Positions 27,962-39,567 of a DNA stretch of 64,000 nt are shown one piece after another. The first letter of the stretch is position 1, and the number at the start of each line of letters is the position of its first letter. The translations under genes and the position numbers were made by a program. The notes beneath the pieces are model-generated. The model was not told the DNA's origin. It saw only the letters and a program-made list of their open reading frames with translations, and did no database searches. Source of the stretch: Baylisascaris procyonis (Eukaryota; Nematoda; Chromadorea; Rhabditida; Ascarididae); NCBI GenBank assembly GCA_037389465.1, contig JAZARR010000197.1, forward strand, positions 5,194,501-5,258,500. Reading direction: 5' to 3'.

Positions 27962-30900
27962 TAAAGCATAACAATGTCACCATTAAGTTTAATTATAGTC
28001 TTACTTATACACTATCAGTGCATTTCAGTTTTTTACTAATATGCCTAATTGCTCTATCACATATTGCGTTTGCAACAACTGGTTTGGACGCAATTCAAGA
28101 AATGTCAACAAACACATTTAAATGCCTCTATAATAATGGTTTTCGTTTCTTTATTGGTCGAGTATGGAAGAGTTATGGTAATTATGATTATGTCGGTATA
28201 CAAAATATCAAAAATGCTAGAGCAGGTTTGTGAGTATTTCTTCTTTCTTTTTTTTCAATAAAATAAAATGCGAATTTTTAAATTACATTTTTGAATTCAC
28301 TAAACAACAATGAATATATCTCAAATATTGAATGAATCCTGGAATTTATCCTCGAATTCACTTATCTTTTGTGGATGATAGTTGCATAAGCCATCTTTAT
28401 CTCTAATTCTTCACGTTTGGCTATTCTTTTTTTCGGATTCATTCTTTTTCTCTAACTTGAATCCTTTCCTCCGGAAAAAAACACTTCTGTTCAAATCCAC
28501 TCTCATCTTCAAAATTTTTCACTCATTTTTTTTTTTTTTTTTGGCGAACTGAGGTATTATAACTGATCTAGTTGAATTGATGGGCTTTTGAGAGGGAGAG
28601 AGAGAGAGAGAGAGAGAGAGAACACGTGTCACCGCAATTTGGAATTGAGCTAAGTTATATTAAACTTTTGTTTTCTGCTCTTCTAATGGATATTATTACA
28701 GCTGGGATTAGATATGTCGACGGATACATCTTCCCATGCCTAAAATCTACCTGTGCACCAGCTGCCAATCAGGTTCTTAATAGTTTTTCAACAAATTTTT
28801 TAGAAATGCTTCCTCTTGATATACGATTGAAGTTTTTATAGTGTTTATTAACATCCCTATTATGTCACAAATTGCATTTGAGTTATTAAAGAAATATACT
28901 TTAAATGAAGAAAGCTTACTAGTTTAGTTAAAATGAACAGAAATCACTCACTTTTTCAGAGATGAATCCGTTCAGATGGTTAGCTAAAAGAGTGTACCTG
29001 TTAAGCTTGCTATTCCTTAATTAGAGACGATTACCTTACTGTGATGGAGTTATGAGTTTATTTTAAATGTTGTTTGCTCTGTTTACAAATGCCATTAACC
29101 AGAAATGAACAGATCACCCCCTCCCTATTCAATCCCCTCACCGTTCCCATCTATCTTCTCAAATATATCCTTAATTTTCTCGTTACTGCTTGTTAAGTAA
29201 TGTTATGGAGACCAGTTGTGCTCGTTTGCTTGTATGATATATCGGTTGCGAATAATGGAATCTCTCCTTTCCTCAATATTTAAGTGAAAGGTGGAGAAGA
29301 TATTTGAAGGAGGGCGAATATTGCAACCTAGCTATTGTTTATAATTTCCTCATAAAAAACAATCCTTACTAGAGAGCATAAATCGGCATCGTTCCTATTT
29401 ATCTCGAAATCTCATACATCGTTAAAAGATCGGTCTGTAGATGCGATGCTCTGAAGATAGGAAACACATTGAAATCTAATTAAATGAGTTTTAAGGGATC
29501 ATGCGAAAATTGATATATTTCATCCGAAATTAGTAATGATGAATAAAATCGTATTTTTAGAGGTAACTGAATAAACCTCTCTTTTGCACTAGTCAATTCC
29601 AGAATCCACTTCCAGAGATTGGAGCTTGACATATCTAGACTTCTTAATCGTGACCATAGATTCTTATCTTCTATCCCGAGGAATTTCTATGAGGTTTCTT
29701 GACGTAATATTATAGTCGACGAGATGTGACGAGTTTATCGCATCCGTCGTTTCATACTTCACCGAGTCGACCGACGTTGTTCTTTAACAAACTGAGGTTA
29801 ATGGTTGGTGACGATCCACCATGCTTTGCTAATATTACGGTCTTTTGTGTGCTTTTGAAGATAATGCGTATCTTGGTTTTTTGCCTGTTTACAAGCAGCA
29901 GCTTTGAGGATTGTCGGAACGACGAAGTATAAGAGCGAAGAAGAAGGAAATATCTAGTGACAGTATGATCGTAAATCTCTCGGTCTTTTGAATTGTTCTT
30001 TTATCTATTCGACTATCAAAACTATGGAGAGTTGAAATCAGATGAAATAATTAAGCAATGATCGAAAATATTTTAGGTTCAAGCGACAATTGAAAAAGTT
30101 CGAGCACTCGGTGCTAATATTGGTATGATTTGGATGGATATTGAACGTTTCGCATGGCCTAGCAATAAAGCTAAAAATAGACAATTCATAAGAGATATGG
30201 TCAATAAAGCAAGGTATCATATTTGATTAGAAATGTTTTCAAGATAAATGCGTCCAAAATAAATGCACCATGTCCCAATTGCCCTCTCCTCCATACCATA
30301 TCCCTTTCCCCTCTCCCCCGTAGTTTTTCGAATCTTTTGCAACGAATACCGTCTTTAGCGGTCACCTGTATTGATCGTTCGATTTTGATAGAATTTAAGA
30401 ATTTTATATGAACTTATTTAAAAAGTTCTAGCTAGTTGATGCAATAAGGATAAAATTTCTTTTATTATCTTTTAAATGATGCATTTCTTCATGAAGAATT
30501 ATTTCATTTTATACACTAGCAACATTTAGATATATCGTTCGAAATGTTGCATTCATTGAACGATTGCAAAATGGCGATTTTCATCTCTTTTTTTTCATAC
30601 AGTTTTTATTTCCGGTTTTTTGTTATTTCGATTAATGATACTATTTATAGAATAAAGAGGTTCACACTATTCTTATTATTTACTTACTAAATTACTACAA
30701 TAATATTAATTAGAATTTATTAATGAGTGAACTATTTGCTTATGCAAATCATATCAACGTTCAACAAGAAAATAGCGCATTATAGATAGCCATTGGAATA
30801 TTTGGGGGAATGTTTTTTCGGTATTTAAAGGATAGAAACTTCCGCATTCCTGTGCTGTTTCTCTCTTATTCTTTATAAAATTGCTTTCGATATTTATAGA

Positions 30901-31845
30901 AATAAGATAATAAGTGTAGAAAAAAAAAAAGAATGCCAATGATTGTGAATAAAACTTATAAATTTCCGTTGCTAAATTATTACAAATTATAATTCTTTCA
31001 GTCGATGGGCGTTTCGGTTGGTATCTATACGAATTATTACAATTGGCAAGAAATCGTTGGTCTTGATTGGACCGAAATGTCCCGTTATCCACTTTGGTGG
31101 GCTTATTACGATGGTATTCAGGTAAATTTATGTTCTAATTGAGAAGAGATGAGATTTTCCTCATATCTTGACTGATGTCTATTGAAAATATCCAAGGAGT
31201 GCGATCAATTGACCATTGAGCAATAAATAGCCTTTGGCATATGCATTGCATATCAAGTATAATAAGGGGATGCATTTTAATGAAATATTTTATTAATTCA
31301 TTGTTTTATATGCTTGGTGATTTTATATGAGCGGTTAAATGGGTGAAGGAAAAGGAAGTGATCACAGAGAATAATTCACCTATCGCCAAAAATGTTTCCT
31401 TAATTAGTGATGATTGATTATATTTGTTAAGGTGAAGTGATACGACAGGTGTGTAGGAAAAGATGAACAAGTTGAAGTGGAGAATAGGAATGAGGTAGAT
31501 AGCACTGGGAGTTCATAACAGGCTTAATGATCACCGGTAGCTCGGCGGTAGAGCACTCGTCCGGCAAGTAAGGTGTCGCGGGTTCGTCGCCGTTTGCGGA
31601 CAACTTCTCATTGGTCATCAAAAAACACCCAATATTGTGCAAGACATATTTTAGATTTTCTTTAAAACATTGAAAATTTGAGCTTTTATTATTATTTTTT
31701 ATACATTGAAAATTTTCACCGTTTTTTATTTCAGGATTATCGCAATTTCAAACCTTTTGGTGGTTGGAAAAAACCTGCTATTCATCAGTATAAAGGAGAT
31801 TATAATGGTCCATGCGGTGTGAATATGGATCTGAATTGGTATTAA
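27052..31845 (+). CDS. secreted GH25 lysozyme (nematode LYS type)
   Basis: Six exons: 27052-27059, 28029-28225, 28702-28772, 30077-30208 (or -30213), 31002-31121 and 31735-31845, giving 212 residues, compact for the family. The 8-base first exon (ATGAGGCT, then GTAAGT) joins exon 2 after TTTCAG to make a typical signal peptide, [18 protein letters not shown], which neither part supplies alone. Family features: G-L-D near residue 23 (first catalytic-barrel strand), the motif YIFPC, W-M-D-I-E at 111-115 with the expected catalytic Asp113 and Glu115, G-I-Y-T-N, P-L-W-W-A-Y and the C-terminal M-D-L-N-W-Y. It should hydrolyse the NAM-NAG bond of bacterial peptidoglycan outside the cell, as related worm lysozymes do in gut digestion and defence. 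All junctions are GT-AG and in phase except exon 4 to 5. There the GT donor at 30214 shifts the frame, while a GC donor (AAA then GCAAGG at 30209) keeps it. Introns contain (AT)n, (GA)n and a tRNA-derived relic. Confidence 0.93.
27887..27959. repeat. (AT)n microsatellite in lysozyme intron 1
   Basis: About 73 bases of pure AT ending 69 bases before exon 2. The Y-I-Y-I repeat that can be read into exon 2 through it is not part of the protein. Confidence 0.98.
28591..28621. repeat. (GA)n microsatellite in lysozyme intron 2
   Basis: About 15 GA units with one GGG interruption near the start. Confidence 0.95.
31530..31592 (+). repeat. tRNA-derived relic in lysozyme intron 5
   Basis: A-box-like TAGCTCGGCGGTAGAGCA (D stem GCTC/GAGC) at 31538-31555 and a B-box-like GGGTTCGTCGCC at 31580-31591, with tRNA-like spacing. 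The anticodon stem is imperfect, the position before the presumed anticodon is C not T, and no acceptor stem can be drawn. Best read as a SINE head or tRNA pseudogene. Confidence 0.6.
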
Positions 31846-33567
31846 TTACAGCACTTCTGACCTTTGACCTCTACAGATCTTCCACATTCCCAATTGTGAT
31901 CGATCATTGAATGTTATCTTTTGCTTTATTTACTGATCTTCATAAAATGTTTCGATGTTCGCTCCAGAATACGTTCCTAGCAGTGTGCATATTTTCAAGA
32001 CACACTGTCATTTGCGCTGTCTAGCACTTCCGCCATGGCGCAATTGCTCAGAGGCTTGTGCCATGAAACACATGGGATAGGATCTGTACCAAGCGACAGT
32101 TGCGTCGCCAGCTGTTACGGGATATGTCTCGAAGGGCATGCAATAGCACGTAATCGGTGGTAAGCTCAACTCGTACTGCAAATGTTCTATTGCGCAACTA
32201 GCTATGGCAGAGATGTTTTACTACCGGAATGCTTCAGCGAGGTTTTAGCTCTTTCTCAAAAATATCTTTCCAACTCGCAAATAATAAGTCATAATCTCAA
32301 ACTACATCAGGAATAAAGTTTGACCGGAAATGATTGAAATTTAGAGGTAGCGGTAATACTATGAAATTTTTTTTGATACTTATATCTTGACGTACTTCAA
32401 TGTGACTAAATAAATGATTCTTTCGGATAAGTAAAGATATCCAGAAATAAAATTTTCGATAATTATTAGAAAGGCTACTTTCTTTATGGGTAAATTGATA
32501 GAGGTGTACTATGATGTCATTAGATAGAATAATTTGAATATGCGAAAAATTTTGGTGAATCTTTAGAGGAGAAATCAACGAAGTATATGTTTTATCGTAT
32601 TTGTGCTATCTCTGAAATTTCTAATGTGCTGATTTGAGCGAATAATTTATAGCTTACAATATTGATGAACTTTTTTTTTACATCTTAGATTATTTATTAT
32701 GCAAATTGATGAATTTACATTTGTAAAAATAATTTTTATATACTGTAATGGGAAAAAGATCGGAAGGAATTTGCCAAAAGAAACTAAATTTTATGGTACC
32801 AAAATTTGCATATAAAAATTTCATAGCGTTTGTTGATGATTGTTGTCCATGAGAAAATAATTAGCTGCAACGAATTTTTATTGTAGAGGTTAGCCTTTTA
32901 TGCGATTATTACTTCTTTTTTTTCTAGTTTATAAAACGAAAAATATTTTTTCCTTGCAAAAAAATTCGCAGTTAAATCAAAAAATCCTGATCGGGAGGCC
33001 TATATTCTTGGATGTTCGATTCCACGGGGCTACAAGAGGAATTCGGTAGGCATTTCAAGAGGATAGATTTGCGTTTCCTGTTTCCTTTTATTTTTTTCAA
33101 TTTTGATTTGCAAAAGATAGTTAATGTTTATCTAAATGGGTAAGCATTTCCTTATTCAAGATAAATCAAGAGGTTTTACTTTTTGAGAGGGGTCTACGTT
33201 TCAAATCCTAACCATCATACAACGAGGTCCTTCTAGTCAGGTAGATTCCAAGAATGCATGATTTTATGAAGCATTAGGTGAATACAGCACATCTTTTTCG
33301 GCTATTCGGGACTATACGCTTCTGCGAAATATAATCCTATGCTGATCGCTACCTCGATACGTTGCCCCTCGATGAGGTCTTCACCCTCTACCTTTCCCAA
33401 CCCCTTCCCTTTCCCCGAATCAGAAACCCCCTCGCTGCACCGCATTAGCGTAGTCTAATCAGAGCTATGGCGCTGCAAGCTTCTCCAATATAAAAAATTT
33501 CTGATAGATTGGCTCAATCCGAATGAACATCAGAAAAAGCATAAATCCTTTAATATGCCGTTTTCAT

Positions 33568-33606
33568 GAGATGTATTTTCATTCAATAAAACATCACAAA
33601 GAATAT
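33568..33606 (+). repeat. 39-bp direct repeat, copy 1
   Basis: Begins GAGATGTATTTTCATTCAAT and ends CACAAAGAATAT. It matches 34172-34210 at all but one of 39 positions. Confidence 0.92.
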
Positions 33607-34171
33607 GAAACAGATGGAATGAAGATTCGAATGCAATTGTTGATGGAAATGACGTCATAAACGAATTTTCAAGTGCTATTGTGGGAACAATGATCTAGAA
33701 TGCAATACGATGCGAGCGATTGTCTCACAAATGACAATTTATTTCGCAATTGTAGCAATTATATAATGATATTCTTCGATCCCGTTGTTTATATTGAATG
33801 TTCGTTTTATTAAACGAATAATTCTTATCAATGATTTTATAAGAAATATTTTCAACAAATTAGAAAAAAAATGTAATTTTTGATTCTGGATTAGAATTCC
33901 TCACATGGAAGGATTGTTGTTGAACGAAGAAGATAAAATTGACATATACCATCTTTGCATCGGCATTTCCCTAAAAAAAATATTTGCCAATAGTTAATAT
34001 TGAACTCAATGATTAACGTGTTTTAAATATGATTGTTAAATAAATATTGAAAATGGTTGAAAGTTAAAAAAAAATTATAAAATTTTACAAATAACGGAAA
34101 AACTCAATTACAAGATCGGAAAAATGATTTAAACCAATTATCTACGAAATACGAAATAAATCTGTATCGCT

Positions 34172-34210
34172 GAGATGCATTTTCATTCAATAAAACATCA
34201 CAAAGAATAT
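34172..34210 (+). repeat. 39-bp direct repeat, copy 2
   Basis: Second copy (GAGATGCATTTTCATTCAAT...), 604 bases after the first, ending about 30 bases before the 18-bp minisatellite. Confidence 0.92.
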
Positions 34211-34240
34211 TTTTTGGAGTACGAGGTTTCCTTTCAAGGT

Positions 34241-34343
34241 GTACGTCGGTTTCCGGTTTACATCGGTTTTCGGTTTACGTCGGTTTCCGGTTTACATCGG
34301 TTTCCGGTTTACGTCGGTTTCCGGTTACATCGATTTCCGGTTT
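34241..34343. repeat. minisatellite, 18-bp unit in alternating pairs
   Basis: About six units of the type TTTACRTCGGTTTCCGG. The R position alternates strictly G, A, G, A, G, A, so the true repeat is a 36-base pair of half-units. It is more GC-rich than its surroundings. An open frame crosses it, reading F-P-V-Y-x-G-F-R repeats. Confidence 0.93.
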
Positions 34344-36306
34344 ATATGATATGGTTTAATGAGCGGTTTTTGTGACATTTATTAGAAACTTGAGGCAAAT
34401 TTGAACGACTTTTGCTCACCTTCATTAGAATCTTCCCGCAAACTTTCCCACTTTGCATAATCTCCCTCTCCTCCTACACATGTGAGGGAGAAATTTTCTT
34501 CACATCAATAGAGCAGCTCCCATCCGGTCGTCTTCTCTCGTTGCTGTTATAAAATTCGTAAAGTGAATACTTCTGCACTAAAGAAAACCTAAAATCTCGA
34601 GGAGATTTGTAGCCTTGTTGTTTTATTTGTGGTAATACGATAGATATGTTGTCTAAGAAATATCGTTAATTTATATGCATACTTCTTGAAAGTATAGAAT
34701 AGCCTTTTTTCGGCTATACCTTTGTGACACAAAAGGTTTTATAAAATCGTTTACCTCCTCTCATTGTTGAACCGCCAATTTCTAGACGTTTCGAGAGACC
34801 GCCTATAAATCACAAGTGTTGTTAAAATTCTTATGACATTGGATTTTAGTGAAGCAATAAATTATGAATGTTGACAAGATTTTATACGACATGGAGCCAT
34901 TAATGAAACTTATAGATTTTCATTTTCATTTTTTTTTTTTTTTTTGCAAAGTCAGCCGGATGGGTTAATCCGGATAAATGAGGCAGGTGGCTTGCCATAA
35001 TATTTACCTGCCGTTTTTACTGCTGCAAAAAATGCGATCAACCTACTATATTCTATTGCAATGCAATATTTCGTTATTAAATGGGCTATTAAGATTTTCT
35101 TAATAAACGTTTATTTCGATAATGCTTGAGAGGTATTTCAAAGCGTAAAAAGGGAAATCCTGGATGTGATAATGCAAAGGTGCTTATCTCTAATCGAATC
35201 TTGCAGTAGTGGAGAGGAAGGAAGAGATGAATTTCGTAGAATTTAATTAGAATCTGATAGAATCTTTCGAAGTGCTATAGACGATGCTTGCTGGAGAAAC
35301 ATTGATTAGGCGTTGCATGCATTACTGAATGATGCTCAATCCTTTTTTTTTCACGAGCAACTAACTATCAGCTATTCAGTCATAGATAGCTCAACTTTTA
35401 AGAATAGCAGTCCTTCTTATAGAAAAAAATGAAATGAATGAAAGATGAGGAAAATTTTTATTTCAAAAAAAAATATTTACATATCCGTAGATGGGATTAA
35501 ATTCTAACATTTGTATATGATATTACTGATTAAAATAGGCAAATGACATCATCTAGTGTGAATTCATGCGAGGTTTCTAAAATGTAATAGCATTCAATAG
35601 TGATGTTTTTATATGATTACATAAATGCTTGAATGCGAACAATGCGTCAGTAGGTATCGTTTTGGATGGATCACGACAAATAAAAGGATTGAATAGAAAA
35701 TTGATGAGTGCAATGGTCATTGAAATGAGAGCTGTAAAAGGTCGTTTAAAGTGCTCGTTAGTTTGCCTCAGAAATATAAGGCATTAAGGCATCATGAAAA
35801 TATAAAATTGAACGCCATCGGTTGCAAATTTAGTGATTCTCTCTCATTTTTCTGGATATTGAGAAGATTGCAACGTTCTGGATGCTGGAAAAGCGTTAAT
35901 GTGATCGATTTGAGAGGGGCATTAATCGAAGATGTTAGCGTATTACCTTGTAACAAATGATAGATATTAAAATCAATGATATAAGTAATACCGCACAGAC
36001 ATTTGAGTTTATTTTTTTTGCAAAGAAATAATTGAATTGGTTTGAGGATTTAATTTCTATAGATAGACAAAATTTATTGTTTACGGATTATTACAAGAAA
36101 GTTTCTTCAAGAAAAACCGATAGTTTAGTTGAATAGAAAGAAAACCTGTAATTGAGAGAGGCATTCCGTTGTCATCGACGGGTTCTGAACGCCAACATTG
36201 GAAGTTCGAACTACACGGCTTGCCTAACTGAAATTGGTTACTTTTTATTGCGGCACATATACATCTCTTTTTTTCTTCATCTTATGATCTTTGACTTCAA
36301 TTTAGT

Positions 36307-36334
36307 GGGGAGGGGAGAGAGAAGGGAGGGAGGG
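36307..36334 (+). other. guanine-run tract, G-quadruplex type
   Basis: Runs of 4, 4, 3, 3 and 3 G with loops A, AGAGAGAA, A and A. Confidence 0.55.
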
Positions 36335-38227
36335 AAGAGATAATATTTTTAATGAACTAACGGTTAATACAAGGGGCAGGGAAATTTGTTTAATTGTTGT
36401 TTTCCTCGAATTTCACGTCATCGGAACGATCCATATACTTTTATGCTCTCCGAAAATATAGTTTACCTCTCCAAACAATACAAGAACGTACTAACTATGA
36501 ATATTCCTGTCATCTTCAGATAATATTATGCTCATTTAGATATAGTAATGAGAATTTTAAAACTCTAGCGAAAAAAAAAAAAATTATATTCATTGTTATC
36601 GCTTTAAAACGAACATTATAAAACTGTAAAAAATATTTTATTATTGAGATGAAATTAAGTGAAAGAAGCATAAGAGTATTGTCACATTATTTATGAATTC
36701 TACGAAATTCTTTCGATATAAAAACAATGCATATTGCTGAAAATCTATAGATTTAGAAAGATAGTCTTAATTTTTTCTGCAAAATGATGAAGTAAATGCA
36801 AATTTTCGCAATCATATAAATAAACTTTTTTTCTTTATTCTTATTACGATCATCTTCTAATCTTTCTTTATTTAGCTATAAAGCTTTAAAATTAATGGCC
36901 AAATATTGTCTCAGATTCACTCTTTTTTCCCACAAGTTGCAGATTTTGCGTACAATAAAATTTTTTTGTCATTTGCAAAATTTCTGAGGAAAAAAAATAA
37001 TTCATCCCTTGAGGTTTTATTTTTGGTATACGATAAGTTCGAAAATCACCTCTAATATTATAGTATCTTCGAGTAAAACTTTAAAATATTCTTACTGTAT
37101 GAAGCAAGAATTTCTTTCGTATCCTATAGGCATCAAGTATTCTTCAATACTTCAAAGAGGAACTAAGGCGGCGGATCGAAAAGAATAACGAGAAGACAAA
37201 ATACAGTAAACCTTACAGTTTGTTCATCGGCATGTGCAAGTACTGTAGCAAAGATCGAAAGCATACTAATAAAGTATGCACTTGATAGTAGATGTGATCT
37301 CAGTACGATAAACATAATACAGTATAGCAATCTAAAAATCTATACTATTATTAATTTATTCTAAATAAGTGAATGAAAAATGCGAAAAATAGCGCAAAAT
37401 CGAAACATCGATCAAAGAACACTCAAATTTTATATGTAATATTATAGTATTGTGAATTTCCTATAACATATCGTTTTCTATGAATTCCTATAATGTGCTG
37501 TCTTCTATTTCCGCCATATTTGCTAATGGAAAAATAAATATAAAAGTGGTGATTGCCTATTATCTTTAGCTAGAGGCTTGGATCAGCATTTAGGATTTGA
37601 CCCGTTATCTCTGTTTTCAAATATATAGCCGGGGGGTCTTTCGAGAGACTGGTTGAGGGAAAGTGAAAAACGTGAGGCTAATGCAAGCTCATAAAATTGC
37701 CAGAGTTGCGATAGAGGCTTGGCGGGGATGAAAAGTGAGTCCTAGACTCAAGGCGACGTTTATAGAGGGTGAATTGCAATAGTCACCAGATAACTAATTC
37801 GTTCCTTCATAGAGCCGATGGAATAAAAGCGATCGGTTATACTAAAATATAGCTAAACTCATTTGAGCTATTTTATAGTTAAATTTGATACAATTATCCT
37901 GACCGCATATTTATGCATCATCATTGCGTAGTTTTTTTTAAATATTAAAAAATTTTTCCTTATGCACAAACGATATTCAGTTCCAACCAAACGTTAAAAA
38001 GGCGTCTGTGCACTCCTTTTTTCTAGATATTCTCAAAAAAAGAAAATTTTGATATTATTTTCGGCGCTAAATTCAACGAAAGATCACCCTCTTCTTAAAT
38101 TTTTATTCGTTCATCCGCTTAGAAAGGATTTTAATAGGAAGGCGATTTCCCTAACATGTGGCTACGTTTGTCACCAAAATTTTGACAAAGTAAATCGGTT
38201 TATACAAAGGTACAAGTAATTTTTCTG

Positions 38228-38228
<1 letters not shown>

Positions 38229-38310
<82 letters not shown>
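38229..38310. repeat. (AT)n microsatellite
   Basis: About 82 bases of pure AT dinucleotide. Confidence 0.98.
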
Positions 38311-38313
<3 letters not shown>

Positions 38314-39540
38314 ATCTCGATCAGGTGGCTTTATTAAGATAATCGATGGCAAGTTCTATTTGAACAGTTCATAGAAAGGTTTACTTCGAAGGGTTTATTT
38401 ATTATAATACGGCATAAAGCGTACGGTGGGAAGGAAATACAGCGTAGATGACACTTTCTGAGAGGTAACAATGTTCAGCCACCGTTGCACTCCGAGCTAT
38501 TCGCAGAATCTATGTTTATAAATAATTGGTAATTATTATTTCAAACGATGGCGCAAATGTCCGCCACAATAAATTCAGGAAGAATATTTGAGACATAGAA
38601 GGAAAAAGCAATTATCACATTAAAGACATTACTAGAATCTATTATAGCAGTGTTGACATCCGGAAAAAAAAATTCATTCAAATCTCTTAAAAATTAATTT
38701 AAAAGAATTTGAATTTTGACGGCGCCGAAAGTTCAACGTTTCAAATGCCAACTTTGTATTATCGCATGAGAACTTTGTATATTGTTGAAGAAAGCGAAAA
38801 TCTGATTTACACAATGAAGAATAATGTAGCTGAACATAGCGTATCAAAGATCAATTTAGTTACACCTCTTTATGTTATACGTTAACAATTTCGCGCAAAA
38901 TTATTCTCGTTGTCATTTTTTGTTGACAATTCTCAAAGCATAACACAAAGAGCAATACTTTTGCGCAATGATCGTAAATAAATGATACGCCAAAATTACG
39001 TCTTTTTTTTTTGAAAATTATTTATAAATTAAATCAAAAATCACCCGGAAATTTCTCAAAAGGTAATTATCAAATGACAATGTGATAAATAATATTGCAC
39101 TTAGTGGTAATTCATTTCTTCATCCGAATTGTTTTGCATTGATTTAAGTGAATATTTTATTTTAAAAAAATTCTTTTCAAATTTTTTAAACTTAACAAAA
39201 AATAAAGTATTCTCCAAATTACAAATATAACTATGTGGTGATTTCTCTTATTATTTAGAAAAAAAAAATTAAGTGCGAATTAAGAAATAAATATAAATGT
39301 TTGGAATTATTTATATTTAGATCATTAATTATTGGAACGAACCCATAAGCTATATATAATCCATTATGACAACGATAAGCGTTACAGTAACAAAGTATAT
39401 ATTACTGTGACGATTTAGAATAGTTAATTTATATGGAATTTAACAATAAGAAGCGAAGAAAAGAAGTGATGGATTTAGTGATTATTTAACCACAATATCT
39501 GGCTCTTATTATCTCCTCTCCCTTATCCCATCCTCTATCG

Positions 39541-39567
39541 CCCCGCCCCCCTCTCCTCTCCCTCCCT
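39541..39567 (-). other. cytosine-run tract (quadruplex type on the minus strand)
   Basis: Runs of 4, 6, 3 and 3 C on the plus strand, with loops G, TCTCCTCT and T. Confidence 0.5.

Noticed and set aside
33395..33430. Cytosine-run tract, quadruplex type on the minus strand
   Set aside because: Runs are present but one loop is about ten bases, so I mention it only as part of the G/C-run pattern.
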